A DNA stretch of 64,000 nucleotides from Simmondsia chinensis (GCA_018398585.1 JAGTTD010000001.1:14572501-14636500); one strand, 5' to 3'. Positions 1 through 11,321 are shown, counted from the stretch's first letter. Translations and numbers: made by a program. Notes: generated by a model not told the origin, from the letters alone.

Positions 1-1787
1 TCTACGGGCCTTTTACTCTAATACATTCATAACAATACATAAACTTAAACATGTATAATAACGATTATTATAAATAAATAGAAAAGCAAAAACTAAAAGA
101 AGAAGGAAAGAAAAACATACCTGGATTTGCTCCAATAAAAGAAAAAACCAGAAAGATAATAATATTCTTCAAAATCGAGACCCCGAGACCTTCTACGCAG
201 TGGCCTCGAACTGCCCGGAGGGTGGGCTCCGAAAAATATTAAACTGGGTCTACGAAACAATTTCAGAAACACTAAAGAATTATTTTGAACTCCAATTCCA
301 AACCTCGGAATAAGCCCTTCTATTTATAGAAATATACTTGAGCGAAAAAATCTAATTATAATCGATAAAGGATTCGCCAGTTTAAGTCAAAACGCAGCAT
401 TTAATTACAAAAGGCAGTCAAAATGCATCGTTTCATTACTGTTCAAAATCGTGTGATTTTTTTTTTTTCAAAACGTGTGCCACGTGTCGAACGCCTATTG
501 GTTCAACCCGTGGCACAGGGATTCCACGCGCTCATTGGCTGCCAGTGTTAGCCACGGATCATGCCTGTTAAAACGCGATTTTTTTTTTATTTGCTTTGTT
601 TCACACAGGTAAAAATTCATCTTATGAATTTTAATTTGTTAAAAATTATTTTATTTCATAATTTTTAATATATATTCATCTTATGAATAATATTTGACAA
701 AATTAATTACCCATCTTATGGATAAATAATTCATCTCCTGAATTCTTTAATATTTTTTCAATGGCAATAAATACAGAGGCTTGCGTAAGGATCTCGGGGA
801 CAATTTAAATCTAGCTCCGAATGGGTTAAATTAAATCCTCTCATGATATTAATTTTATTACCATTTAATGAGACTTAATTCCACTAAATAAATCTCACTG
901 CACTCCAGACTTAAATTATTTATTCGATATTTTTCTAATATACTGTATTGATAACAACAACCCCTCCACTAAATGTCCAAAACAAAGGATAAATATAACC
1001 ACTACCATTATCCTTCTCACAGCTTCTCCATTAGTTACCGACTCGCCCTGCACTGAATAATTCACTTATACTTGAACATATTCACAGTATAAATTCCAAA
1101 TGTCAAACACTTGGAATACTTTGGCCAAAGTTTCTGAACTATTCAAATATTTGTGAATCAACTAAGGGGACATCTGTATCTCATAAGAGACTATAGATTC
1201 CCTATTGAATACCTGATCCTTGTCACACTTCACGCCGCTACCCAGTGTACATGGGATTTCAGTCATTCGTTTCAGACCTTACTTATAGTACACCAAAGTA
1301 ACTAACGCTCCATGCACAAGTCCAGAATACCCTCAGGATTTAGAGTCGTCGTTCAAACAGTACAGCGTGAATCACTCATCTCCGATAGTAGTCGAGAAAT
1401 AAATAACCCACATGGTCCTACTCAGTGTGTCAAACACACTAACCTAGCGCTTTTGGATCTCCATCCACATGACCAAGACAAGCCATCTAAAGTGTCACGT
1501 TATAGTCTTAATATACAAGTGGTCCAAACTTGTCTTCAACTACGAGTCTTTCAAACAATAATCTATATCATTTGCTCCAAGTCTATCTGCAGCTTAGTCT
1601 CATAAACCACTTAGAACAAACATGTAAATTGTAGTTTGAGGACTACACCCATCTCATGGATGTTTTCCAAAAGAAAATTACATGCAGTATAAATGCTCAA
1701 ATACACAAATTTAACTAGGCAACGACTGGGACTTCAATTAAAATAATAATATATCCAAAATAAATCTGGATTTCAGGACACTAAGAT
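1..1787 (-). repeat. Copia-type long terminal repeat, minus orientation, clipped at both ends
   Basis: The reverse complement matches the LTR at 34711-36842 over its length: the start (tagtgtcctgaaat), the segments around ttggccaaagt and tcattaaatggtaatt, a TATA-like box, and the final part with ctatttattta and attagagtaaaggcc. The last ~150 bases of the LTR lie left of base 1. Its first few bases (tgttaggaa) are missing where LINE sequence begins at 1788. No internal Copia sequence is visible beside it, so it could be a solo LTR or part of an element off the window. The short ORFs inside are not genes. Confidence 0.8.
321..330 (-). promoter_or_regulatory. TATA-like box of the Copia LTR
   Basis: On the minus strand this reads tctataaata. 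It sits at the same place in the LTR as tataaatag at 36347-36355. Position and sequence fit the core promoter of the LTR; activity is inferred only. Confidence 0.45.
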
Positions 1788-3289
1788 CAAGGCTGTTCAG
1801 AGACTCCAAAGGGTGGTGCATCATTTCTGTGAGGACTCCGAGTTGAAAGTTAACAGGGTGAAATCTCCTGTTATTGTTTCTAAGAATATGGACAGAGGCC
1901 ATAAACAAAGGATAGGGGACATTCTAGAAATCTCAGTCAGTAATGCACTAGAAAGATATCTGGGGTGTGACTTTGGCATAGGGCGCTTCCTTTCTCAGGT
2001 GGCTGGGGATCTTGTTACGAGGATGGGCACGAGGGTGTCCCGCTGGAAGGCAGGTAACCTTTCAAAAGCTGGAAGGGCTACCCTCATCCAATTTGCGGTG
2101 GAATCAATGCCGAGTCATATTATGCAATGCTTTAAGCTTCCGAAATCAGTCTGCAAGCAGGGGGACAGAATTAGTCGCCAGTTCTTCTAGAACAAAGACT
2201 ACAGGAAGGGGCTGAATATCGCGGCATGGAACAACATCTGTAAACTCAAAGGGGCGAGAGGCCTAGGTCTTAGAAAAATGGAGGCAGTACACTAGGCTTT
2301 TCTCTGTAAGCTTGGTTGGAGAATCCTAATGGATGAGGACAACTTGTGGGTAAGATGTGTGAAGAGTAAATATCTTAAGGGTATGTCCCTCCTCGACTAT
2401 GGGAGGAAGAGTTCTGACTCCTCGGCTTGGAAGGGCATCCTCTATTCAACACACATCTTAAGAAAAGGGCAAAAATGGAGAATCGGGGACGGGAACAGGG
2501 CCAGCTTTTGGTATGGCTGGTGGGTTTCATCCGGGCCTTTATTCGACGGATTCGAAGGGAATCAGGGTAGGGTCGATTTATCCTTGAAAGTGGGTGATTT
2601 CATTGAAAACGGGGAATAGAACAGAGAAAAACTTGAAAGAATCGTTCCCCCAGAATGGCTAAATGACATCCTGGGAGTCCCCATTCCTAACCTCATGATG
2701 GAGGACCGTCTATGTTGGGGATTCACAAGCACGGGATCCTTCAACGTGAAATCAGCCACGTGGATGGCTCATAATCTGAACTGGGATGATAGGAGCGGGT
2801 GGGAGTTTAAGTGGATCTGGGACCTAAACATCCAGTCAAAGATCAAGATTTTCTGTGGCAAGTGCTTAATGACTACCTGGCACAGGTTCCCAAATGGCCA
2901 TGAGAATCCCTGGCTGGGATTCCCACTGTGTGTGGTGTGGGGAGGGAGGAGAAGACATATCTCATCTGCTGCTCAATTGCCCTCATGCTAAAGCAGTGTG
3001 GGAGCTGGCCAAGATTACCCAATGGGTAAACTAGCGGCCCACCCAATCCAGGATTGTGGAGGAAATGAGAACGAGGAAGGGGAATCATGAATTGGAAAGA
3101 TTTATGGCCATCTGTTGGCACATTTGGAAGGATAGAAATGTTGTTATATTCACGAGAGAGAGGGCCAACCCAGAGCAGACCGTCAGCAAAGCCCGCGCCA
3201 TGGTTCTAGATTGGGAGCTCAGAAATATGCTAGATGAAGATTTTGTAACCACGAGAACCACCACAATCAATATAAGGGGCAACACTTAG
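1788..3289 (+). pseudogene. LINE ORF2 remnant: RT C-terminus and zf-RVT region
   Basis: One frame runs from about 1789 to 2880 with in-frame stops at 2188, 2293 and 2617. It shows the usual plant LINE order: a VNRVKS-like segment, YLGCDFG, AGRATLIQ..ES.PSHIMQ.FKLPKS, then KLGWRIL, KWRIGDG and WNDILGVPIP-like blocks. A frame change near 2890 leads to a zinc-knuckle-like region with HLLLNCPHAKAVWELA and then CWHIWKDRNVVIF, which is typical of the linker before RNase H. The catalytic YxDD part of the RT is absent because the element is 5' truncated. Two of the stops (2188, 2617) fall where the family has Trp, as expected from G-to-A change. Non-functional. Confidence 0.85.
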
Positions 3290-3307
3290 GTTTCTTGGTC
3301 GCCCCCG

Positions 3308-3794
3308 GATCACAAGTGGGTGAAAGTGAACTTCGATGGGTCAAAACGAGGAATTGAGGCGGGAGCAGGCTATATAATCCATGACTGGGAGGGGAGTATT
3401 ATCCTCAAGTACTAGAAGAATGGGAAATGCGTCCATTCTCGCTGCTGAAGCTGTTGCCGCTCGGGATGGCCTACGGGATGCAATCTCCAAAGGGGCGCAG
3501 AAAGTTATTCTTGAAGGGGATAATCAAGTTATGATTCGAACCCTCTTGGGCCAGTATGAATGTCTAAGCAAAATTTGTGCTATCGTGGATGACATAAGGA
3601 AGGCCTGCTCTAGGGTTATCCAAGTAAATTTCTCTCATGTTTTCAGAGAAGCAAATAGAGCAGCTAATTTCATGGCTAACGAAGGTTATAAAAGAGTGGG
3701 GTTTGATCCCGGTATTTTGGAGCCCCCCTCTACTCTCTGCCGTATTGCCCTCTTTGATGCTTCAGGTCGTCCCTTGCTTCGAGGGAGTCGCTGA
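3308..3794 (+). pseudogene. LINE RNase H domain remnant (RVT_3 type)
   Basis: The N-terminal strand WVKVNFDGSKR with GAGYIIHD is in one frame (about 3314-3405, ended by a stop). After a frameshift the rest continues at 3381-3794: AEAVAARDGL, LEGDNQVMI, and HVFREANRAANFMAN. These are the D..E..D..H-type landmarks of plant LINE and host RVT_3 RNase H domains. The reading frame ends at 3792-3794, just before the (AT)n tail. It belongs to the same decayed ORF2 and is not a separate gene. Confidence 0.85.
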
Positions 3795-3818
3795 AGCTGG
3801 TTCCCAATCTTTACCATC

Positions 3819-3821
<3 letters not shown>

Positions 3822-3873
<52 letters not shown>
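3822..3873 (+). repeat. (AT)n microsatellite at the LINE 3' end
   Basis: About 26 AT dinucleotides follow the LINE 3' untranslated region. This is probably the expanded tail of the LINE, and it marks the junction with the Gypsy integrase fragment. Confidence 0.95.
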
Positions 3874-3877
<4 letters not shown>

Positions 3878-4698
3878 GAGAGATGGTACATCATAGCTGT
3901 ACAAAGCTCAAAAAACAGTACATTGAAGAGCGGTATGGTAAGATGTGTTGTACTAATATTCAGCTAAGTAAAGCCATGATGACCATCTACTAGGCATAGA
4001 AGATGTCATACACCTAAAGTATTGCTTTAGACATTGATTGAGCTTCTCAGTTTGGCCATTTGTCTCAGGATGATAGTTTGAACTAAGATCCAAAGATGTT
4101 CCTGAGAGCCTAAATAGTTCTTTCCAAAACAAACTTGTAAAATTTCTATCTCAATCTAATACTATACTAGAAGGCAACCAATGAACTTTGTAGATGTTCT
4201 CCATAAATTACTTAGATACCCAAGAAACAGTGAAAGGATGGGAAAAGAAAATGAACTTAGCATGTTTAGTAAATCTATCAATTATGACCCATATCACATC
4301 CTTTCCATCACTCTTAGATAGCTCCTTTATAAAATCCGTACTTATTTTGATCAAGGTCGAGATGGAATGGGGAGGGGTTGAAGTAACCTAGGATAAGCTA
4401 CATGTTAGCTTCATTGCGTTGGCAAATATCACAATTTCGCACATCCTTTCCATCACCTACATAATTCTCAACTACTTCATTAGTCCAAGAATGTATTAAG
4501 GTAAAAATGGCCATTAAAAAGGCCTCATTCCCATCAAATTGTGTAGGAAGTCGAGAAAGAGCATCGGCCACTTTATTTTAAACTCCTTTCCTATACAGAA
4601 TCTCATAGGTCAAGCCTAGGAGCTTAGTTAATTCTCTCTCTCTCTTTTTTTGGTAAAGGAGAGGAGATCTTTTGATCTAATAGGTGTTTAAGGCTTTC

Positions 4699-4717
4699 GT
4701 GATCAGTTTTAATCAAG
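4699..4717 (+). repeat. Left 19-bp target-site duplication of the 5S-headed SINE
   Basis: gtgatcagttttaatcaag occurs here and again, identically, at 4959-4977. Removing 4718-4977 restores a continuous Gypsy RNase H frame. Confidence 0.93.
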
Positions 4718-4958
4718 GGTTCATTTACCAGGCACTAAGGCACCGGATCCCATTAAAACTCTGAAATTAAGCGTGCTTGGTAGTACCAGGATGAGTGACC
4801 TCCTGTAAAGTCCTCATGTTGCCAACCCTATAGGGTTGGGGGTCCTTGGAAACAACCTCACGGTAGGATTACACAGTGAAGGGGCAAGGCTGCGTGCATC
4901 CACCCCACCTAGACCCTGCTTATGTGGGAGCCCTTGAGGCATTGGGTTTGTTGTTGTT
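4718..4958 (+). mobile_element. 5S rRNA-derived SINE, full length
   Basis: The first ~107 bases follow plant 5S rRNA from its first base: ggcactaa-gcaccggatccca, aattaagcgtgcttgg (box A region), tagtaccaggatga, gtgacctcc (box C region) and aagtcctc-tgttgc. About seven bases of the 5S molecule after gcgtgcttgg are missing. After a short palindromic link (ccctatagggttggggg) comes a tail like that of tRNA-derived plant SINEs: ggaaacaacctc, gcaaggctgcgt, agaccctgct, gtgggagccc and a final (TTG)n. It has no ORF. A perfect 19-bp duplication and oligo-repeat tail show LINE-style retroposition. The internal 5S promoter could in principle drive RNA polymerase III; activity is not known. Confidence 0.9.
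4764..4805 (+). promoter_or_regulatory. 5S-type internal promoter elements (box A, intermediate element, box C)
   Basis: The segment keeps aattaagcgtgcttgg (box A, about 4765-4780), the gtac-agg-atg intermediate region and ggatgagtgacctcc (box C, about 4789-4803). These are the parts of 5S rRNA bound by TFIIIA in plants. One difference in box C (gggtgacc to gagtgacc) and a short deletion after box A are visible. Confidence 0.65.
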
Positions 4959-5240
4959 GTGATCAGTTTTAATCAAGAAATAATTACTTTCTAAATAATT
5001 TCTTGACTTTTGAATTGCCATCATCAACATATCAACATAGCCAAATACTTTTTTTTTTTTTTTCATAAATAGATGGGTCTAATTGCTTAAGTTTAAATGT
5101 TTTACGTAGGTAAGCTATAGGATGTCCTTGCATAAGAAGTACCCCAAGATCACTATGAAAGGCATCGGTTTCTAAATTAAAGGCTTAGATAAATTAGGTA
5201 ATGCAAGAATCGGAGGATGAATGTCCACTGAATACCTTAG

Positions 5241-5807
5241 TTGCTTTTCCAGACCAAAAGAATGCATTTTTATGCAGTAAATTTGTCAAAAGTTTGCCCA
5301 AAATACCATACTAGCTATAAACTTGCAGTAATAACCCGTTAAACCTGGAAAAACCCTTTAGTTCCTTCAAGTCTTTGGGTTTAGGCCACTTATGCATTGC
5401 CTCTATTTTACTATAATTTGTAAATACACCATATTGGGATATAGTATGACCAACCTACTCACCTTTATCAGTCCCAAACACACATTTTGACAATTTGGCA
5501 TACAATTTATATTTCTGTAGTAATGGAAGTACAAGAAGCAGACGCGCAAGATGCAATTCCCAATTGGGACTATAGATTAGCACATCATCAAAGATAACTA
5601 GAACAAGTTTCCTTAGGCAATCTTATAAACGTTATTTATGAGGGCTTGAAAAGTAGCTAGGGCATTTGTAAGCCCAAATGGCATCATCTTGAATTCAAAG
5701 TGGCCATGGTGAGTTCCAAAAGCCGTTTTATGAATGTTATCCTCCTTCATTGTTACATGATGATACCCTTGCCTTTGGTCTATCTTTGAATGAACCTTAG
5801 AACTGTG
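5241..5807 (-). pseudogene. Gypsy reverse transcriptase, C-terminal half
   Basis: On the minus strand: KIDQRQGYHHV, KTAFGTHHGHFEF, MPFGLTNALATFQALINNVY (5613-5800), then after a frame change VIFDDVLIYSP (about 5560-5600, the FxDD catalytic box), YAKLSKCVFG (about 5480) and KPKDLKELKGF (about 5370). The order is standard for Ty3/Gypsy RT. The domain breaks at 5807, where the hAT element is inserted, and its N-terminal half resumes at 37763. Confidence 0.88.
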
Positions 5808-6234
5808 TAGAGGTGACCAACAAGCAGCCAAGAACATGGAACAGGCCAGACCAAGCCCCGAAATAGGTTCGGTGGGGACTGAACTGGCCCAAAGCCTGGG
5901 TTCGGGCCAAGGCAGGCCAAGCTTTTTTATTTTCTTATAAAAATAATTTTTACAAAAAATAAATAAATAAATAAATAAAATATATATAGTAATAAATAAT
6001 ATAATATGTAATCATAATAATGCACTATAAATTTACAAATATATTTTATAAAATGAAATGTATTATAACTTTATAAAAAAGATACAAGTATAGTATCCTA
6101 ACAACTACACTATTAAGAAAATTATCAACATAATATTATACATATTTAATTTTTACACAATAACAATATAAATAAATCAATCTCCACTTACTTCGTTTGG
6201 TGCAGTACTTGTAGTGGAGTTAGTGTCTTCGTCT
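5808..6234 (-). other. hAT 3' subterminal region, non-coding
   Basis: The end holds gggttcgggcc/aggcaggcc-type GC-rich subterminal motifs for about 120 bases, then AT-rich sequence with (AAAT)n-like repeats. I see no coding potential here beyond the transposase end. Confidence 0.5.
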
Positions 6235-7450
6235 TCATCTTCATCCCTTAATGATGACAAATTCAAATCTCCCTGGTCTATATCTACTGCAGCCATCCAG
6301 TATTTCAAGTACACCGGCATTTCTAAGGTATTCGGTGCTAACTTTCGCTCTCTTTGTTCCTAGCAATATGCCACCTGCACCAAAAGCACACTTTGATGGT
6401 ACTGTAGACATCGGACATGTTAGTATATCGTGTGATAGGGTGGAAAGTAAGATATATTGGGATTTATATGATTTCCATTATAGCGAAATATCAAAAGGTT
6501 CATTAGACTCCGTTGATTGAAAATGCAGCAGAGCTGAATGCAAGCATAAAGAAAGCTTATCATATGACATGGGACCTTGTCCGGCCATTAGTCGGTTAAA
6601 CATATCCCATGCATGTGATTGTCCTCAAAAAAAGGACGAAGACGATGTAAAAGAAACATTTGTATTTTCTGTTAATTTTTAAGAATAAACAGGAAATAAA
6701 TCATGTAAAGTTTGTTCAACATTATTAATAAGGGATTTGTAATCAAAATTTGGTAGTGTTCTTTCATAAAATATTTAGATGAAAAATTAAAAACCCATAA
6801 GTTTGCAACGTGGATCAAAAATAGTGGCTATACAATATGGCATGGATAATTCAGTATGATTTTTTTTTTTTAGTTTTTGCACGGCAGCAATGGCTCCTTG
6901 CAATGCAAGGTTGGATGAGTTCTCCATCATCCATACAATAATATATACCAGTTTATGTATTCCGTCTGGGATGGTTGGGTAGCAGGAGTTAGAGAAAATT
7001 TTGTAGCATCTATAAAAAGGACTAAGAATTTACAAAATGTATTTATTATTTTTCAATTTATATTATCCACACTAAAAACATGGAGATCCGCATAACTCTT
7101 ATGTACAAATTATATCAAGATTTCTTTATATGGTACACATGTTTCTAACATATCGACTGTTGACTTCCACCTAGTATTTGTATCTAATTTAGACCGTTTT
7201 CAAGAAATTTGTTGTGACTCACACAATTGTTTAAAATATTGTTGCCTACTTGCAGATGTTTTAATTACTTTAATTATATCTCTTAAATTGAAAGACAATC
7301 TTCTATAAGTTTCTTCCCATCCATTATCTATAAATGCAAAAGTGACAAATTCAATGTAAATGAAAATATCTTCCATCTAACAAGGGCTTCAAAGACCTAA
7401 TTAACAAGTTAATAGATGCAGTGTTGTTAGTTGCATTATCGCAAGTAATG
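6235..7450 (-). pseudogene. hAT transposase remnant: catalytic middle and C-terminal dimerisation region
   Basis: On the minus strand near 7440 the frame reads HITCDNATNN, matching the DNA(S/T) block that holds a catalytic Asp in hAT transposases, followed by SINLLIRSLKPLL and FHL. Near 6280-6440 it reads SHDILTCPMSTVPSKCAFGAGG and then LRNAGVLEILDGC, the conserved hAT C-terminal dimerisation motif (family: ARDIL..P.STV.SE.AFS.GG). Many stops and frameshifts separate these blocks, so it cannot encode an active protein. It ends at 7450, where the LTR element is inserted, and continues at 12793. Confidence 0.83.
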
Positions 7451-7990
7451 TGTTATGATCCGAGCTCGATGAAGTGTAGGGGGCTGCAGTAGCTGCTGCA
7501 TTGATCAGTTATTGCTGTTATATTGGTGCTGCTGCTATGTTGGATGTTGTTTAGTTGATTGAGTTGTATTAGCTAGTTGATGTTGTAACTAGAATAAGTC
7601 TTGATGTAATTAGTAGCTTAAGCTTTGGTTAAGTCATGTAATAAGTGAAGTAGTTGCTAGTAGTTTGGGTGGTCAAGGCCGTTAGGTTAGTTAAGTCAAA
7701 TGTGGTGGCTCACTTAAGAGGCGATTAAGTCCTTGTGTCTAGGATCATTGTATCTCTAGATATTTTTAGTGTTAGCCATCCTAAGAGAAAGTAGTATAAA
7801 TATGTAGAGCTTCTCTTAAAGAGCTCATAACAACTTTGATGAATGAAATTGATATCTTTTGACATCTCTCTCTCTACTTCTCATCTCCTATCCCTTCTTA
7901 TCTCTTCTGAACTCTAAATTCTCTTCTCATCTCATACTCTCATTATCCCAACCAAGGTTAAGGTTCAAGAGCAATCTTTGAATATTAACA
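7451..7990 (+). repeat. 5' LTR of non-autonomous element 1
   Basis: 540 bp, tgttatg...attaaca. It contains a TATA-like box at 7795-7804 and pyrimidine-rich ctctctctacttctcatctc near 7865. That pyrimidine stretch resembles the LTRs at 39289 and 59128. Confidence 0.93.
7795..7804 (+). promoter_or_regulatory. TATA-like box in the LTR
   Basis: tataaatatg, about 195 bases before the LTR end, repeated as tataaacatg in the 3' LTR. The position fits an LTR core promoter; function is inferred. Confidence 0.45.
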
Positions 7991-7991
7991 A

Positions 7992-8005
7992 TTGCTATCA
8001 GAGCC
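7992..8005 (+). promoter_or_regulatory. Primer binding site (initiator tRNA-Met type)
   Basis: ttgctatcagagcc directly after the LTR. It matches the usual tggtatcagagc complement of initiator tRNA-Met with one change. Confidence 0.85.
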
Positions 8006-9061
8006 TTGATTTGGCTTCCGAATCAAGCTCTAAAACAGGAAAAATATAAAATCTGATTGATTGTGTTGCAATTAATCAACAAAAATAGTTTTGATACTGA
8101 TTTAGTTCTGTTTATGTGATCAAGAATTCAATTCTGAATTCTGAATTTGAAGATTGGCGGTTACTGCCTTATTGACCTGCAAGTGCTTGGGAATTGCTTC
8201 GGTTGGGATTAATTTGATTGAGTTACAATGAAGAAAGTTTAATTGATCAGTATTTGTTGGTTACAGTCAACATCAAAGCTGATTTAGATTGAATCCAGTA
8301 GAATTGATCAAGCATTAGCTGCTGAAGTCGAGTGCTGAAACAAGCATTAGTTGCCGAAGTTGAGTGCTGAGCATAATTGTTCTTGATCAAATATTCATTT
8401 GATTAGTTCGAGAAGAAGTTAAAAGTGAGCTATTAGATCAACATTACACTTGATCATAATCAAAAGATCAGAAACAAGCTGCATTGAGGTGATTTCAGGT
8501 TCTATAATTCAGTTGTTGAGGTTGAGATTGAGGTAACGATTTTCTGAACTTCAAGTTACAATTCGATCAGAATCTATGTTTGTTGCTGGTTTGTGATATA
8601 ATTCGTGTTGATAAGCATAGAAGTGGTGAGAATTAAGTTGAATCTTAAGAATTACATGTTATTGATTTGAGATTTGCTTAGTCGAGAATCTGACATTGAG
8701 CTGAGGACTGAAAGTGTTGAAATCCGATTTTGTTCTTGAAGATTGCTTTGAGTATTGTGTTGAGGACTTGATTGCGATCTAGAACCAAGTTTAATTCAAA
8801 ATTTTAAGTCTGAATATTCAAGAAAGCATCTCTGTTAGGGTTCGTTCGCGAATTCCACAAGTTAGGGTTTTTTCGAGTTCTCTGTGTGGCAAAAAATCTG
8901 CATATTAGAGTTTGTAATCAGTGACGATTGAGGAACCGTTAGCAAGTGATTGTTGTCCAAGTGAAGGAGTATAATTTCTTTAAGCAATCATCTGTTGAAG
9001 TGATTTGAATCGAATTTTGTTCTTCTGCGAACTGAGTTGGTTCTTATCTCTACGAACTGAG
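8006..9061 (+). other. Leader of non-autonomous element 1
   Basis: About 1 kb with many stops in all frames and repeated short phrases such as 'gaagttgagtgctga' and 'attgttcttgatcaa'. The phrase aggttctataattcagttgttgagg near 8500 recurs almost exactly in element 2 near 40180. No gene seen. Confidence 0.6.
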
Positions 9062-10523
9062 TTGGATCTTTTCGAAATGCTGCTTAAAATTGCAAAAATG
9101 GATGGTATGGTTGATGATAGCTCTTGTCAATCTGTGTGGAGTGATCAGTTGAAGATAATGAAACAGGTAGTGGATGAATGGCTGCAGGAAATTAAGGATC
9201 GTCAGTTTGCAAACAGCAATCGAGATTGTGTTGGTGTTCTTGATGCAAATGAGTTTTCGGAGCCAGTGGATAGCGTTAGACAACAAGAGTTCAATGTTAA
9301 GCAAAAAAAAGAGAGTGGAATCCGTTGCTGTTGAAGATGAATTCGACCACGATAATGCTGAAATTGATGAACACAAGTTAGAAAAACCTGAGTTTGATCA
9401 AGATGATCATTATGAAGACTCTTGACTAGAGTTAGAGTATTTTGAAGATGATGAGCTACAACAAGATTTGCTTCCGGAATGGGAATATGATTCACATGTC
9501 AAGCGAATGATAAAGAAAGCAAAGAGTAAAGCGAAGAGAAGCCATCTAAGTGAAGCATTGAAAGAGTTTTGGGGTAAAAAGAAGTTGACAAAGCCGAAAT
9601 TGAAGCGTGAGGTTGTGTGTCAGCCTAAGGAGCTTCTGAGTTTGCAATGACAAAATAATGGACAACCGGTTGTTGCTGTAATTGAGTCCAATTTAGCTAT
9701 AAGACATCGGGATGATCCACTGGAAGAAGTTAGGATGCTTGATGATCAACAAGAACTAACTAAAGATCCTGATTTTACCAATGTATATGCTAGGATATAA
9801 GAGTGGGATATAGTGGAACCCTTGATTTCAGCTTGGGAAGTTGATGTGTCTGCTGTAGTAACAATGATCGCACCACAAAATGTGTTAAGCACTTCTCCAA
9901 GGCATCTTGATACTCAAAATCAGCAATTACTTTGTGCTGGCAGTAAAGCAATTGACGCAAAACAAGGTTCACGGAGTGGAGAAATGGTGTATTCGAATAC
10001 ACACTCTTATGATAAGTTGCCTCTTGATCCGGGAGAAGATTCTCAAAGCTATGTGAAGCTGAAAAGAGTTGATTTTATGCCGAAAAGAAGTAATCGAGCT
10101 GCGGGAGTGCATTTCAAGGTTCAACAAAGGCGAAGCATTGTGTCTGTACAAGTAATCGAGTTGTTGGAGGTGTACAAATTCAGTGATGTGCTGGCGCAGA
10201 ATTCTGTTCAGACTAAAATCAGTACAACAGGTGCTTTAACTGACGTGTTTGAAGTTGGAAGATCCCTTGAGGCTTTGGTGGAGTTTGTTTTCTGTTATGG
10301 GTTTGGAATGACAGTGTTGGACAACAAATTGGCAAGTGTATTGGGTTCCAAGCTAAGGCTAGGTACTAATCAAGCTATGGACAAAGAGCATGCTCCAATT
10401 GTGCAACCAAATGTGAGGCCTCCTGAAATTAAAGTGGAGGTGCAGTACTTGAGGACTGGAGCAAATTCAGTAGCTAAAATTGAGCCACTTAACCAAGATC
10501 TCTCAAGTGGGGTTGCTACATAA
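9062..10523 (+). pseudogene. Unrecognised decayed reading frame, part 1 (non-autonomous element 1)
   Basis: A reading frame with plain coding character starts at about 9062-9077. It changes frame at an A-run near 9304 and then stays in one frame to 10523. Stops are only at 9423, 9648 and 9798, and the last open stretch is 236 codons. Features seen: an acidic section (DEFDHDNAEIDEH.., residues at about 9335-9470), a basic cluster (KRMIKKAKSKAKRSH, about 9498-9545), and a NVRPPE motif near 10410. I recognise no family: no zinc knuckle, protease or RT signature. It could be a highly diverged gag or a captured host sequence. Confidence is for 'once coding', not for function. Confidence 0.55.
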
Positions 10524-11321
10524 GTAGAACTAGTTCAGAGAGGATCTAACGGTGTTGTGAGCTTCTTGTTTACAACCAAAGATAGTAAGCACAGCCAAGT
10601 AGTGATGCAGAAGATAGCAATTGGATTGTGGATTGGGTATGGAAACGAAAGAGGCATGGCAGCTGCTGAGAAATTGAGACATGTTCTAAATTCGAGCACT
10701 ATGATCTGTAGTGTAGCACTGCTGCAGCTTAATACATTAGGTGGTAGAGGCAGTATATACATTAGCAATAGAGTTAAGAATGCATCAGGTCTTGCTCCTG
10801 AATTATGCACAGCTGTTCAGATGTTCCATTGGTTCCTTATGCTAGTGTACTTCGTGTTCATACTTAAGCTCATTGACAAGAAAGCAAAGCTTGATCATTT
10901 GAGGCAAACTTGGTGGCTGGATGAGTAGGGGATCCAAGGAATTCGTGAGAACAGGCTGGAATTTGTGAGTTGCAGCATTAGTAATGCCAACTGGAAAGTG
11001 TTTGGGGTGACTTGTTGTGGTTGTTCCGAATGGAAAAATAATAGGCACAAGCTTCAATATCTTCTCAATGTTTGGATGAAGGAGTACAACAAGGAAGCAA
11101 GCTCAATTTTAGCTGAAAATATTTTATATTTCAGAAGTAAAGATCAAGACATATTTCCTCTTGTACTGAAATTAATCTCAGTTATTTGGAAGTGTCATTG
11201 GTGCCCTGATTTGATGCTCATCCTTAAGTCTGGTGATAGGACTTCATTTGTGACCCATGAGTACTTGATTTGGTGGAGCAAAAGTCCAGAACTTCAAGCC
11301 AAATCACAAGCGCTTAATTGA
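10524..11321 (+). pseudogene. Unrecognised decayed reading frame, part 2
   Basis: This continues in the same frame as part 1, with stops only at 10521 and 10926 before 11319. The translation is rich in Trp and Cys (TCCGCSEW, SVIWKCHWCPD, EYLIWWSKSP). It has one strongly hydrophobic stretch (FHWFLMLVYFVFILKLI, about 10827-10880) that could be a membrane segment. No family recognised. The persistence of one frame over about 2 kb with few stops is far from random expectation and argues for past coding. Confidence 0.5.

Larger units (their letters stand above)
1788..3875 (+). mobile_element. 5'-truncated LINE (L1-like non-LTR retrotransposon)
   Basis: The fragment carries the C-terminal half of a plant LINE ORF2: end of the RT domain, a zf-RVT-like segment and a plant-type RNase H (RVT_3). 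It ends in a long (AT)n tract. It begins abruptly inside the RT, typical of incomplete target-primed reverse transcription. It lies between a broken Copia LTR and the broken integrase of the old Gypsy. I could not identify a target-site duplication. Confidence 0.85.
3876..5240 (-). pseudogene. Gypsy integrase and RNase H remnant
   Basis: Read from right to left on the minus strand: RNase H with NLETDAFHSDLGVLL (about 5130-5180) and KTDHESLKHLLDQKI (about 4700 and 4978, interrupted by the SINE); the linker with a degenerate DALSRLP counterpart near 4560; a zinc-binding CDICQRNE (about 4430); and the integrase core with DRFTKHAKFIFFSH (about 4260), a DRNFTSLFWKELF segment (about 4130) and SNYHPETNGQTEKLNQCL (about 4050). 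The D,D,E landmarks are visible, but frameshifts and stops are frequent. The C-terminal domain is missing at 3876. Confidence 0.82.

Noticed and set aside
1312..1605. 97-codon ORF at the left end
   Set aside because: Lies inside the reversed Copia LTR, which is non-coding in the other copies.
4718..4824. A genuine 5S rRNA gene
   Set aside because: About seven internal bases are missing, there are several substitutions, no T-run terminator follows, and the sequence is fused to a SINE tail inside a TSD-bounded insertion.
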